Positions 9,620-18,845 of a DNA stretch of 64,000 nucleotides are shown piece by piece. The stretch comes from Chryseobacterium jejuense (lineage in GTDB: Bacteria; Bacteroidota; Bacteroidia; Flavobacteriales; Weeksellaceae): positions 1-64,000 of the forward strand of contig NZ_JAGIPR010000014.1 in the NCBI RefSeq assembly GCF_017877355.1. Direction: 5' to 3'. The notes beneath the pieces are model-generated. The model did no database searches. It worked only from the letters and a program-made list of their open reading frames with translations, and was not told the origin of the DNA. How positions within the stretch are numbered: position 1 is the stretch's first letter; each line of letters starts with the position of its first letter. Position numbers and translations under genes: made by a program.

Positions 9620-9736
9620 TGGGCTGGAAGCTACTTTCAGTTATAATTAGTGACAGCCACAACACAATTAAGTAAAAAAAGATAAACGGTTATTCCATAT
9701 GACTTCTATAACTCCCTTCTTCCAGCTTCCAACTTC
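9620..9736. repeat. Mirrored GGAAG/CTTCC intergenic element
   Basis: A purine-rich left arm (GGGCTGGAAGCTACTTTCAG, 9621-9640) faces a pyrimidine-rich right arm (CTTCTTCCAGCTTCCAAC, 9716-9733) across ~75 bp. Related arms occur at 47.6, 58.4 and 61.9 kb. Noncoding; see findings. Confidence 0.55.
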
Positions 9737-9757
9737 AAATCTTCTAAATATTTAAAC

Positions 9758-9976
9758 ATGCTTTCATCCGCAGATTTACACTTGGAAAGAGCATTATTTC
9801 TTGCTGCTTTGATGATTTTTTTCGGAGCCGGATTTTTATGTACGCTCATTATTTTTATAATGAATTCCCTACGAAAGAAAAATAAAAATGGCTTATATTA
9901 TCTTCTTGCATTCCTGATTTCCGGAATTACTGTAGCCAGCTTAGCAGCTACTTATTTCTGCATGTTACTGATTTAA
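9758..9976 (+). CDS. Small two-helix membrane protein
   Basis: 72 aa with two hydrophobic segments (about residues 14-36 and 47-71) separated by a basic turn (SLRKKNKNG). No recognised family. The start ATG directly follows the mirrored repeat. Real coding status is likely but not certain given the length. Confidence 0.5.
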   Translation: MLSSADLHLERALFLAALMIFFGAGFLCTLIIFIMNSLRKKNKNGLYYLLAFLISGITVASLAATYFCMLLI

Positions 9977-10085
9977 TATATGCTTTGATATATCAGATTA
10001 GAGGTGAAAAACCACTATTATCAGGGATATTTTGATGTAACAACTTTTATTACCTTTAATTTCAGGATTTATTAAAGATAAGCGG

Positions 10086-10613
10086 GTGAAACATTTCGTG
10101 ATTTTAACTTCACTTTTTACACTATTGGGCTGTAAAGGCAATGCTCAGAAATTGCAGGTTTCTGCTATTTACTCAGAACCCAACCGGGTTACAAAAGAAA
10201 TTCCCGAAACAGGTAAAATGCATACCTATACAACTCGTAAGACGGTTACAGAGCGTCTTTGTCCTATGGTTTTCATGCTTTCTAAAAATGCTGAAGTACT
10301 ACAGTTTCGTATACAGGGAAATATCAGTTCCGGTGGACATTCCATTCATCAGGTGAGAAAAATCCGTTTTGAAAGGGGAGAGCAAAGTGGGAATACTATT
10401 ACGCTTAAGTATTATGTGGAAATCAAAAAGAAGCCCGGGAAAGAAAGTGCAAATGTACAGGGATATAATTATACACAGGATGGAATTTACAAAATTCCGA
10501 GTGATATTAAAATCATAAGAATAGAATTGTATGAAGAACAGATTAATGATCCATCAGATACAAAATCCAAGCTAGTTGCTCAACAAACGTTTAATTTCTT
10601 TGCTAAAATCTAA
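10086..10613 (+). CDS. Uncharacterised lipoprotein
   Basis: 175 aa, GTG start (KHFVILTSLFTLLGC gives lipobox LLGC, Cys16), with a beta-rich body. No known domain is recognised. It heads the row of small same-strand genes resembling immunity proteins, so it may be a periplasmic immunity lipoprotein; that is only an inference from position. No in-frame ATG gives the full signal peptide, which is why GTG was chosen. Confidence 0.6.
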   Translation: MKHFVILTSLFTLLGCKGNAQKLQVSAIYSEPNRVTKEIPETGKMHTYTTRKTVTERLCPMVFMLSKNAEVLQFRIQGNISSGGHSIHQVRKIRFERGEQSGNTITLKYYVEIKKKPGKESANVQGYNYTQDGIYKIPSDIKIIRIELYEEQINDPSDTKSKLVAQQTFNFFAKI

Positions 10614-10688
10614 ATGCTGAAACATTTTAATAATGAATGCACACTGGAGGAATAACCAGCGATTATAGAAGGATATTAAAGTAAAATC

Positions 10689-11036
10689 ATGGCCAAAAGC
10701 GATAATAAAATAAAACTGAGTGAAGAAGAAGCTATTAAAATAATAGTAGATATTGACCGGATTGTGGTTTCACTCGACAAAATAAAAAGTCATTTTTCAA
10801 TAGAGAAAGAAGATCAGAAGCACGACAAAACCCTTAGTGACTATATTGTTAATGAAAGAGTGAATCAGACATTGGCACAAATCAGAGGCTTATTAATCTC
10901 TAAATTTTTGCTTCAAATGGAGAAAGATGATAGAGATGTTCTGGAAAGAGCATGTGATACGAATCAATATTGGTCTCCTATCAATAAAAAGAATAATAAA
11001 AAATTAAAAGAACTATTGGATAGTTTATCTGTTTAA
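10689..11036 (+). CDS. Hypothetical protein, helical, in immunity-like array
   Basis: 115 aa, charged and predicted largely helical, no signal peptide. I do not recognise the family. It is 75 bp after the upstream lipoprotein gene and 52 bp before the next gene, all on the plus strand. The neighbours include SUKH and DUF4274 proteins, known in polymorphic toxin immunity loci, so an immunity role is possible. Confidence 0.6.
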   Translation: MAKSDNKIKLSEEEAIKIIVDIDRIVVSLDKIKSHFSIEKEDQKHDKTLSDYIVNERVNQTLAQIRGLLISKFLLQMEKDDRDVLERACDTNQYWSPINKKNNKKLKELLDSLSV

Positions 11037-11088
11037 AAGTGCTAATCTTGCAGGTCAAATTTAAAAAGGAAAATTAAATCGTTTATCT

Positions 11089-12033
11089 ATGTCAAATGCT
11101 GAAACGATAATAGAAGAGATCGGATTGTACTTGGAAAAATCAAGTCTCAAAAAATCAAATATTACCAAAGAAGAACTCATCACTTTCATTGAAAACAAAT
11201 GGAAAGAAGCCGATGATGAAAAATACAATATTCATCAAGGTTGCATTTACATTGGAAGAATGACTAACGAGTACATTTGGGTAAAAGATTTTGATAATAT
11301 GATGCGCTGGCTGGCAGAAGATGATAAACATACCTCTTCTAAAAAGCATGAGGCCTATATCAGAAATTACTACAAAGGGAAATGTTGTTTAGAATGTGGA
11401 AATGAAGAAAAAGCACTGGAATTTTTCAATCTTTCATATGCTGAAAACCCTGATTATATTTTTGAAAGAGCTCCTTTTTGTTACGAATTTTTCAACAGGC
11501 ATCTTGAAAATCCAAGAGATTTAAATTCTGAGATTGATGAAGATGAACCGGAAACAGATTATTATATTGAATTGGATTACTGGAGAACGTTTTTTGAGGA
11601 AGAAGGTGAGCTTTGCTATCATTTTTTAGATGATGATGGTGAAATCATTGAAGAACCTTCAGCTTTTCAGGAAAAAGGAATTTTGTATTTAGAAGATCAC
11701 CAGAAAGAAATATTGCAAAATATGCTTGGAGAGCTTCTTAAAATATATCCTGATCTCCAAAAAGCTTATGGTTACACTGAAGATTACAAAAAAGATTTTA
11801 TGCCTGATATAAAAACAATCAAAGGTTTTTCCAGTCTATTATCACCAACTATTTTCTATGTGACGTCTGTAATCAAAGACGATTATCCATACATTGGTTT
11901 TAGTTTTAACTGCCCATGGGATATTGAACATGATCTGGGTTTTATGGTACACAAAGACCGCATTGTTGAGATTGGTGATGCTGCATTGGCTTTTGATATA
12001 TTTGCTGCTGAAAGTGATGCTGAAATAAATTAG
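11089..12033 (+). CDS. Hypothetical acidic protein, immunity-like
   Basis: 314 aa, strongly acidic, cytoplasmic. The middle (AYIRNYYKGKCCLECGNEEKALEFF shortened: YYKGKCCLECGNEEKALEF, about residues 95-115) reads like one TPR-type helix pair; the C-terminal 70 residues contain a beta-rich FSFNCPWDIEHDLGFMVH segment typical of immunity folds. Family not recognised. It runs into the next gene with a 6-bp gap (stop 12033, start 12040), indicating one transcript. Confidence 0.65.
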   Translation: MSNAETIIEEIGLYLEKSSLKKSNITKEELITFIENKWKEADDEKYNIHQGCIYIGRMTNEYIWVKDFDNMMRWLAEDDKHTSSKKHEAYIRNYYKGKCCLECGNEEKALEFFNLSYAENPDYIFERAPFCYEFFNRHLENPRDLNSEIDEDEPETDYYIELDYWRTFFEEEGELCYHFLDDDGEIIEEPSAFQEKGILYLEDHQKEILQNMLGELLKIYPDLQKAYGYTEDYKKDFMPDIKTIKGFSSLLSPTIFYVTSVIKDDYPYIGFSFNCPWDIEHDLGFMVHKDRIVEIGDAALAFDIFAAESDAEIN

Positions 12034-12039
12034 AATAAT

Positions 12040-12420
12040 ATGAAAAAAGAATTAGCAAACCCACCATCGGATGAACGTGATCGTGAATTGTGGATGCAAA
12101 ACGGGGCCGGATATATTGTTTTCGAAAATATCCGGAAATATGCCATCAACAAAATCCCATCAGAAGCAGACAACATACTTCGGGAAGCTCATATAAAAGC
12201 CATAGACAACACTATTTACGGAATGATGATGCAAATGGACGGAATTTTTGGTTCGTTGGAAAATGAAAACTATCGCTTAGCCATGCAAACCAATATTGTC
12301 CTCTATAAAGATGACGAAATAATCGAGGAACTCAACACCCTTGATGGTGATGGAATGTGCATGGGATTTCATGGGTGGATTGAAAACGATTTTGGAAGCG
12401 ATGAAATTGTAAATCATTAA
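12040..12420 (+). CDS. Hypothetical protein, co-transcribed immunity-like
   Basis: 126 aa, acidic, no signal peptide or membrane segment. It begins 6 bp after the preceding stop, so translation is probably coupled. Family not recognised. Length, acidity and context fit single-domain immunity proteins, but no motif proves this. Confidence 0.6.
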   Translation: MKKELANPPSDERDRELWMQNGAGYIVFENIRKYAINKIPSEADNILREAHIKAIDNTIYGMMMQMDGIFGSLENENYRLAMQTNIVLYKDDEIIEELNTLDGDGMCMGFHGWIENDFGSDEIVNH

Positions 12421-12476
12421 ATAAAGGTATCTAAGTTAAGAACTTAAAAATGCTATTAATCAATTATTTATCAAAT

Positions 12477-13283
12477 ATGAGTCTTACTTCAGAGCAACAA
12501 CAGTTTATTAACAATAATTTCTATGAAGGCATTGCACAAAGTGAATTGGATGAGTCAAAATTCAAAGAATTAAAAACTTCAGAAGAGTTGCATTATCTTG
12601 CCACTCATCACAATTGGGATGATGGTGTAAAAATCTTACAGTGGATTGCAGAAAGCCCCATTTGCAGTGAAGCCACTGCTTTAGAACTCTTCTGGCTGGC
12701 TCAGCCACAGGATTTTCAGCAATATAAATTAGATCAAACGCTCAAAGATGTATCCCAAAATGAGGTGTTTAGCCTTTTAAAAATACTTTTAAAGAACTAT
12801 CCCAATAACTTTTATCAAAAAACAGAGATTCAGTTTGACCCTGCACCATTGTATGAGGATGAATTCATCATTCCGGACTGGATTTTTCAAAAAACAAATG
12901 GCGAAGAAACCTATATATATTACGAAGAGGATGATGTAGATGTGTGGTTTGACAGAGAATGGGAAAAGAACATCAGAGAGGCTGAATCAGCGATTGAACT
13001 ATTCAACATTGCCTATTTTATAGATGAACCGGAATATGCAGCTCAGATCTTACAACGCCGGTTATGTGATAAAGGGATTGCAGTACTGATATTCTGGAGA
13101 TTGTATACCGAATGTTCTGCATATACCTATACAAACACAATGCTGCAGGGCATTATCAATAATATTGTAAACAACAAGTATCCCGAAGTATTGAGCTACA
13201 ACCCTCAGACCGACGAGAAAGTTAAGTATAAAAAGAAAAAAATAGTTTGGGAAGTTCCGGATATCTTTAGAAAAACTGTTTAA
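12477..13283 (+). CDS. DUF4274 domain protein, candidate immunity protein
   Basis: 268 aa from ATG 12477 (MSLTSEQQQF); an upstream in-frame ATG at 12450 would add nine residues. The segment ELHYLATHHNWDDGVKILQW followed by ICSEATALELFWLAQP (about residues 31-75) matches DUF4274, a domain found in polymorphic-toxin immunity loci. The acidic C-terminal half is unassigned. It is followed by the SUKH gene within 9 bp. Confidence 0.7.
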   Translation: MSLTSEQQQFINNNFYEGIAQSELDESKFKELKTSEELHYLATHHNWDDGVKILQWIAESPICSEATALELFWLAQPQDFQQYKLDQTLKDVSQNEVFSLLKILLKNYPNNFYQKTEIQFDPAPLYEDEFIIPDWIFQKTNGEETYIYYEEDDVDVWFDREWEKNIREAESAIELFNIAYFIDEPEYAAQILQRRLCDKGIAVLIFWRLYTECSAYTYTNTMLQGIINNIVNNKYPEVLSYNPQTDEKVKYKKKKIVWEVPDIFRKTV

Positions 13284-13292
13284 AACATATGT

Positions 13293-13985
13293 ATGAATAC
13301 ATTAGAAGACTTAGAGAAGAAATTTAATTTTACTTATCCAGAGCTTTATAAGCAGTTATATGATGATAGAATGATCATTGACGATTGGGATACTAATGTT
13401 CCTTTTTCTACGCTAAAAGAAAATCCTCCTTTGCTTTTATTTGGAAACGATATCGAAATTTGGGAGCCAATTTCTTATCGTGAGGGAATTAGGGAAATGA
13501 TTCATCACGAGATTTACGACATCAGCCCAAAATACCGAATGGTTCCTTTTGCCGGAAATGGAGCTGGTGATATGTATGTTTTTCAATTGGATATGCAGGT
13601 AAATGGGGAAGTTCCCATTACTTTTTTTCGGCACGACTCAGATGCTGAAATTCTAGCTAAAAATCTTCAGGATTTTATTTTTAGACAACTTTTGGAATCT
13701 TTAACTGAAATGGATGAAGATTCTATGTTTTATGAGGATTCCGAAGAAGAAATCAAACAAAATCTACATAATCAGCTAAAGACACATCGTAAGTATTTAA
13801 AACCAGAACAAGTTGAAATTCTGGAGAATCTTTACCAACGTGATATTTTTGAATATACCTACAGAAAACCTAACGGGAGCGAGTTTAAAAGGGAAGGGTT
13901 ACTCACTTTTGATGAATTTGAAAAGCTCATTAAGCAGGAAACAGCATTTGAAAAATTAAACACAAAATTTGCTTATTGGGAATAG
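13293..13985 (+). CDS. SMI1/KNR4 (SUKH) family immunity-type protein
   Basis: 230 aa. Residues 1-135 show the SUKH layout: helical start LEKKFNFTYPELYKQLY, a WEPI segment, then MVPFAGNGAGDMYVFQLD, the conserved SMI1/KNR4 core strand-turn. SUKH proteins are widespread immunity proteins against nuclease and other polymorphic toxins. The C-terminal 90 residues are acidic and helical. It closes a tight gene row; no toxin gene is adjacent. Confidence 0.8.
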   Translation: MNTLEDLEKKFNFTYPELYKQLYDDRMIIDDWDTNVPFSTLKENPPLLLFGNDIEIWEPISYREGIREMIHHEIYDISPKYRMVPFAGNGAGDMYVFQLDMQVNGEVPITFFRHDSDAEILAKNLQDFIFRQLLESLTEMDEDSMFYEDSEEEIKQNLHNQLKTHRKYLKPEQVEILENLYQRDIFEYTYRKPNGSEFKREGLLTFDEFEKLIKQETAFEKLNTKFAYWE

Positions 13986-14013
13986 AGTAGCTGACTCAAT
14001 AATTATAAAAACT

Positions 14014-14142
14014 ATGATGAAAAAGAATGTTAATTTCCCGTTTCTGGGCATCCTGGTGATCCTGACTTTAGAAGAAACTCACTTCGGTGGAGATAACCTA
14101 ATTGATAAGCCTTATAAAAAGGATAATACCGTAATGGATTAG
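14014..14142 (+). pseudogene. 42-aa ORF, probable gene remnant
   Basis: Short open frame MMKKNVNFPFLGILVILTL followed by 23 hydrophilic residues. It looks like the first part of an exported or membrane protein truncated by decay. No family assigned. It lies in the 360-bp stretch between the SUKH and DUF4303-like genes. Could be noncoding. Confidence 0.25.
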
Positions 14143-14196
14143 ATAGGGTGTTTAGAAGGTCACAGCTTGTTTTAGTGCAGGAAGTAATAACTAAAC

Positions 14197-14229
14197 AGCC
14201 TTGTCAAGGTTCCAAACATTGACAAGGCT
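14197..14229. repeat. Perfect 11-bp hairpin (CCTTGACAAGG family)
   Basis: AGCCTTGTCAA and TTGACAAGGCT pair perfectly around an 11-nt loop. The same core recurs as ACCTTGACAAGG at ~14912 and in the hairpin at 45171-45203, so it is a dispersed intergenic element. No T-run follows on either strand. Confidence 0.5.
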
Positions 14230-14250
14230 AATAAAACGAATTAATGATGA

Positions 14251-14346
14251 ATATCTCATCTTTCGAATATTTATTTTGAAAATAATGATGATGTTTTGAA
14301 ATGGCTCAATGAAATATCTACCTATCTGAATGTAAAACATAAATAA
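14251..14346 (+). pseudogene. 3' remnant of a lost gene, overlapping the next start codon
   Basis: From 14251 an open frame without start reads ISHLSNIYFENNDDVLKWLN and ends STYLNVKHK at TAA 14344-14346, overlapping the ATG of the next gene as TAATG. It has coding-like composition and the spacing of a translationally coupled pair, so it looks like the C-terminus of a deleted upstream gene, starting just after the 14197-14229 hairpin. Confidence 0.35.
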
Positions 14347-14897
14347 TGGAAGAATGGCATAAGCGAAATCTTGAGAAACTAATAAGTAGAATAGTTGACC
14401 AATTTTCGTACTTATACAAAAAATGCACAGAAAATAATGATGAAATATATGGAATGACGATTCATGCCCATTCATTTTGTACAACTTCATATATGGCGGT
14501 TGCTGCACATAATCAATTAAAAAAAGAAGAAGATATTGAACTAAAGTGGCAACTTGATGAATGGGTGATTACTGTTGATGATGGTATGTATGCTGATGAT
14601 TTCTTAGATCAATTTAATAAGGATATGAGAGAATATTTTGGAGATATAATGCTGCCAAAAATTCAAAATGGTGCTGATGAAAAAGAAGAGATTGAAAAAA
14701 ACATACAGTTTTATATAGTAGGAATGAAAGAAGCTAAAGAGTCATTAGTTAATATTTTAGGTTTAGAGATTGAGAATATTGTATTCATTGTATCGGTAGA
14801 TGAGCATCCTGATGTAGCATTACGTTCGGCATTAGCAATAAATGTAGATTCTGAGTTGCTACGTGAATTTGTTGAATGTAAAAGTGAGAATAGCTAA
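14346..14897 (+). CDS. DUF4303-like hypothetical protein
   Basis: 183 aa, acidic, cytoplasmic. The N-terminal stretch EIYGMTIHAHSFCTTSYMAV and the later KWQLDEWVITVDDGMYADDF resemble DUF4303, another family common among toxin-immunity genes; the assignment is by pattern memory and moderately sure. Start ATG at 14346 overlaps the stop of an upstream remnant. Last of the immunity-like row. Confidence 0.6.
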   Translation: MEEWHKRNLEKLISRIVDQFSYLYKKCTENNDEIYGMTIHAHSFCTTSYMAVAAHNQLKKEEDIELKWQLDEWVITVDDGMYADDFLDQFNKDMREYFGDIMLPKIQNGADEKEEIEKNIQFYIVGMKEAKESLVNILGLEIENIVFIVSVDEHPDVALRSALAINVDSELLREFVECKSENS

Positions 14898-15090
14898 ATA
14901 AATTTTCAAACCTTGACAAGGATAAACATGATAAAATTTGTAGTCTAAATAAAGATTCGACATTAAAAAAATGAAAAAAGACTTCAGAAATGAAAATCTT
15001 TTACTGAACAAGATCGTTCCAAAATAGAGTAGAAGTATTTTACTTATATTTACGTTCTTTACTACAATAAAACTTAATAAAGAAAAGGGT

Positions 15091-17301
15091 TTGAGGTACA
15101 GGTTATTATTTATATTTACGTTACTTATTTGTCCGTTTTTTGCTCAGGCACAAGAGGTTTTAAGCAAATTGGAGAAAGAGTATAACAATGCTTCAAACCA
15201 AACAGAAGAGCAGCTGAATCTGGCACCCAAATATGCCACTGCTTTATTCTTTCATAATGCTAAACCAAAATCTTATCAGATTTTAACTCACAATATCTCC
15301 ATTGCATCAAAACAGACCGATGGAAAATATGCCACTATTTTATATGCTGTTCAGGCAATGAACTACCGATTAGACAATAAAGAAGCTGAGTCTTCAAAAA
15401 GTTTGGATCTGGCCAGAACTTACAGTTTAAAAACAAATAGCAACGAAGCTAAAGGATATCTGGAATACGCAAAAGGCTGGATTTTGGTCCGTAATAATAA
15501 AACCACAGATGCTGTGGCTGCCTACCTGAAAGCGATTAACTATTACGAAAACTCACCAACAACTTCTACACTGTATGGAAGATTTGGTAACGTAGCCAAA
15601 GAACTATCCACTATTTATTCTAACCTGAATGAATATCAACTGGAAGAAAAATACAGCAAACAGTTTCTATTGTTAGCATCCAAACAAAATGATCCCGGTC
15701 TGATCTTCGATGCCTATATGCGAATGGGATATGTGTATGAACAGAAATATGCTCAAAATCCATCGGATATACAGTTTAGAAATAAAGCAGAGCAGTTTTA
15801 CCTGCAGGCTATTGCAACTTTCAATAGAAATAAAGAATCTATGCTCAATAAGAGCAATCTTTCCTATGCTGCGATCAATTTAGCTAATTTGTATACCGAA
15901 TTTAACCCGGAGAAGGCTATGCAATACGCTCAACTAGCCAACAAGGTGAGTCTGGAAACCGGTGATCCTATTCACATTGCTTCTTCATTTGGAATATTGG
16001 CAGAATTGGCCATACAGAATAAAAATTACGATTTAGCTAAATCATACTTTCTGAAAGCCTCTATGGAAATCGGAAAAAGCCCGGTGAGAGATCATAATAT
16101 TGAACTATCTATTCTGGAGTCTTTATCCCGGGTTAGCGAAGAACAGGGCAATTACAAAGAAGCACTGACCTATTATAAAAGCTATGTTGATAAATACAAA
16201 AGCATTTACGATCAGGAAAAACTGGATATCACGAAAAGATTAGAATCACAGTTTGAAAAAGAACGACAGGAACAAAAGTATATAAAACTACAGCTGGAAA
16301 GCGATAAAAAAGCACAGCAAATTAAGCTGATCAATATCCTTCGTGCACAACGTGAACAAGTCTATAATAACTTAAAACTGGTAGAGGAAAACCAACGGGA
16401 ACGTTTAAAATTTTCAGAACTGGAATCTGAGAAAAAAGAGCAGCAGCTTCGTTTGGCTAAATTAGAAACCCAACAAAAGAATAACGATATCGACAGCTAT
16501 AAAAAGCTGTTGGCATTCAAAGAAAAGATCAATACCTACTATATTGTTTTTATTTTCATTTTCATTGTTTTAATCTTCTTATTGCTGTATGCTTATAAAC
16601 AACGTGTAAAATCGATTAAACAAAGAGATGAACTGCATGCTCTGGCCATGGAAAAAGAGAAACAAAACTCTAAAATATCTACACTTACCGCATTGCTTGA
16701 AGGGCAGGAGCAGGAGCGCGGCCGTTTAGCCCGTGATCTTCATGACGGATTAGGCGGATTGCTTTCAGGAACTAAGCTCCAACTGTCTATTTTAGATCCG
16801 CATCAATCCGGAAATATAGAGGAGGGAATTTCAAAATCAATCAACCAGATTGATGGTGCTGTAGAAGAACTGAGACGGGTAGCCCATAATTTAATGCCCG
16901 ATTTATTAATGAAATACGGTTTGGTAGCGGCCATTCAGGAGTTTGCATCACGTATGTCCAACAGTGCATTAAACATCCATACAGAATTTATCAATTATAG
17001 TAATTCCATAACAGAAGAAAAACAACTGCTGATCTATAGAGTCATTCAGGAATTGGTAAACAACGCCATCAAACACGCCAAAGCCTCTGAAATCATCATT
17101 CAGATCAGTGAAGAAGACAACGTATTACATCTTACAGTAGAAGATGATGGTAAAGGTTTTGAGCTCGCCAATTTAGACTTTAGAAAAACAGCCGGTTTTC
17201 ACAATATAGAATCAAGAGTCCAGTTTTTAAAAGGAACGATGAATATCACATCCCAATTGAATATTGGCACCAGTATAGAACTTCAAATTCCTACTCATTA
17301 A
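15091..17301 (+). CDS. TPR sensor histidine kinase (HisKA_3 type)
   Basis: 736-aa membrane histidine kinase. TTG start at 15091 is chosen because it gives a proper signal peptide (ending AQAQ) after an AGAAAAGGG sequence. Residues ~22-375 are TPR-like helical repeats in the periplasm, ~375-475 a charged coiled coil, ~482-503 one membrane helix, then a HisKA_3 box RDLHDGLGG with the phosphorylated H551 and an HATPase_c domain (NNAIKHAKA; DDGKGF). This is the NarL-type kinase layout common in Bacteroidota. It is paired with the response regulator 2 bp downstream. Signal unknown. Confidence 0.9.
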   Translation: MRYRLLFIFTLLICPFFAQAQEVLSKLEKEYNNASNQTEEQLNLAPKYATALFFHNAKPKSYQILTHNISIASKQTDGKYATILYAVQAMNYRLDNKEAESSKSLDLARTYSLKTNSNEAKGYLEYAKGWILVRNNKTTDAVAAYLKAINYYENSPTTSTLYGRFGNVAKELSTIYSNLNEYQLEEKYSKQFLLLASKQNDPGLIFDAYMRMGYVYEQKYAQNPSDIQFRNKAEQFYLQAIATFNRNKESMLNKSNLSYAAINLANLYTEFNPEKAMQYAQLANKVSLETGDPIHIASSFGILAELAIQNKNYDLAKSYFLKASMEIGKSPVRDHNIELSILESLSRVSEEQGNYKEALTYYKSYVDKYKSIYDQEKLDITKRLESQFEKERQEQKYIKLQLESDKKAQQIKLINILRAQREQVYNNLKLVEENQRERLKFSELESEKKEQQLRLAKLETQQKNNDIDSYKKLLAFKEKINTYYIVFIFIFIVLIFLLLYAYKQRVKSIKQRDELHALAMEKEKQNSKISTLTALLEGQEQERGRLARDLHDGLGGLLSGTKLQLSILDPHQSGNIEEGISKSINQIDGAVEELRRVAHNLMPDLLMKYGLVAAIQEFASRMSNSALNIHTEFINYSNSITEEKQLLIYRVIQELVNNAIKHAKASEIIIQISEEDNVLHLTVEDDGKGFELANLDFRKTAGFHNIESRVQFLKGTMNITSQLNIGTSIELQIPTH

Positions 17302-17303
17302 AT

Positions 17304-17933
17304 ATGATAAAAGTAGCCATAACAGACGATCATCCGCTTCTATTGGAAGGGTTGAAAAATATTTTAGGAAATAACGATAATATAGACGTTGTAGATTGTT
17401 TTAAAAATGTTTCAGAAATGAATGCAGGTTTGAAAAAGCAAGCTATTGATATTTTATTGTTAGACATCAATTTAGCAGATATCAACAGCATCGAACTTAT
17501 AAAGCCTCTAAAGAAAAAATACGGAAACCTTCAGATCATTATGCTTAGTGTTCACAATGAATTACCTGTAATCAACAGTACTTTAGCAGAAGGGGCTTTA
17601 GGCTACATTCAGAAAAATGCTTCAGTTTCTGAAATCCTGGAAGGAATTAATACCGTATATGCCGGTAACCAATTCTTATGTTCACAAACCCGTTCTGTTT
17701 TAGAGAAAAAATCACCAGACGGCTTGAATCAGGTTCCTAAGTTGACACGAAGAGAAAAAGAAATTCTGGCTGAAGCGGCAAAAGGACTGACGACCAATCA
17801 GATGGCAGAAAAGCTGTTCATCAGCCCACACACCGTAGAAAGTCACCGAAAAAACCTTATTGAAAAATTTCAGACCTCTAATCTTAGTTCAGCCATTAAA
17901 CTGGCCATAGAATACGGTTTAATTATCGAATAA
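17304..17933 (+). CDS. LuxR/NarL-family response regulator
   Basis: 209 aa. N-terminal receiver domain with the acidic pair DDHP near residue 8, phospho-acceptor D54 (LLLDINL) and K about residue 105 (QKNAS). C-terminal LuxR HTH: KLTRREKEILAEAAKGLTTN through ISPHTVESHRKN. It starts 2 bp after the kinase stop and is its partner, acting as a DNA-binding regulator. Target genes are not evident. Confidence 0.93.
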   Translation: MIKVAITDDHPLLLEGLKNILGNNDNIDVVDCFKNVSEMNAGLKKQAIDILLLDINLADINSIELIKPLKKKYGNLQIIMLSVHNELPVINSTLAEGALGYIQKNASVSEILEGINTVYAGNQFLCSQTRSVLEKKSPDGLNQVPKLTRREKEILAEAAKGLTTNQMAEKLFISPHTVESHRKNLIEKFQTSNLSSAIKLAIEYGLIIE

Positions 17934-18123
17934 AATATTCTAAAAGGATAACAAAGACAAAGCAGCTGGCTAAATGTTCGCTTAAAAAGAATCAATGAAA
18001 TTGATTCACTGCTTTGCTTCCTTAAAATAATACGTTTCTAAAAATAAAACCTTTGCGTCTATAAAATTCAGCGTAAATAATCTGCATTCAATTTTTTGAA
18101 ACTGATTCATATTTATACCAGCA

Positions 18124-18158
18124 AAAAGGTCTGCTTACATCGTAAAAGCAGACCTTTT
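18124..18158. terminator. Bidirectional terminator between convergent genes
   Basis: 13-bp perfect stem (AAAAGGTCTGCTT / AAGCAGACCTTTT) with T/A runs on both sides, between the response regulator (plus) and the 18190 gene (minus). Confidence 0.75.
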
Positions 18159-18189
18159 CTATATAAATTTAAAATTAGGTGTTCAATTA

Positions 18190-18756
18190 TTAATCTTTAA
18201 ATCTCAGTGTTGCCTGAAACAGGTTTTTCTTTCCTGTTAAATCATATTCTTCGTTATATACAGGCTCATACATTAACAGATAAACTCTGCCATCAACATC
18301 TTTTAAATTAACGGGCTGATCCACCATGATGTCATAAAACCTTGTGATGGTACGCGCAGCCGTCCATTGTTTTAAATTACCTTTGGGATTTTTATCGAAC
18401 CTGTGATCTTTCACCCCTGTATAATACCAATAAGATGGGGCAGAATCCATTAAAAACATTTCTTTATCCTTGTTATACAGTTCCTCTGCCATCCCTGTAC
18501 TTTGGAACCATGGAACCTCAGTATTGAAAACTCCTAAAGCTCCTGCATAAATATCTTTATTTGTTGTTGCTCCAACTAAAAAACCTTCAAGGTTGGCAGC
18601 CGTAAATTCAAATATAAAAGGCGATTTTTTCAACTCATAAACATCATTTACAGGTTCAATTACTTTTCCGTCCTGTTTAATAACGACCTTTAATGATTGT
18701 GCGAAAGTTATAAAACTTAGTAAACAAAAAAGAATCGCTAAACTTATTTTCTTCAT
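18190..18756 (-). CDS. Hypothetical exported protein
   Basis: 188 aa with a signal peptide (MKKISLAILFCLLSFITFAQ). The mature part is a beta-rich domain of no recognised family, with YWYYTGVKDHRF near residue 110. It probably resides in the periplasm. Monocistronic; ends at the shared terminator with the response regulator. Confidence 0.7.
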   Translation of the reverse strand: MKKISLAILFCLLSFITFAQSLKVVIKQDGKVIEPVNDVYELKKSPFIFEFTAANLEGFLVGATTNKDIYAGALGVFNTEVPWFQSTGMAEELYNKDKEMFLMDSAPSYWYYTGVKDHRFDKNPKGNLKQWTAARTITRFYDIMVDQPVNLKDVDGRVYLLMYEPVYNEEYDLTGKKNLFQATLRFKD

Positions 18757-18845
18757 GGTATATCTTTAAATAACTGATGCAAAGATATTGGACTTTACCT
18801 CCATAAACACTGGCTGGTTTCAGGGGTTTTTATCTTACTTCTTTC

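Noticed and set aside
14971..15027. 18-codon frame MKKDFRNENLLLNKIVPK before the kinase gene
   Set aside because: Too short and unsupported; could be a remnant but nothing distinguishes it from chance.
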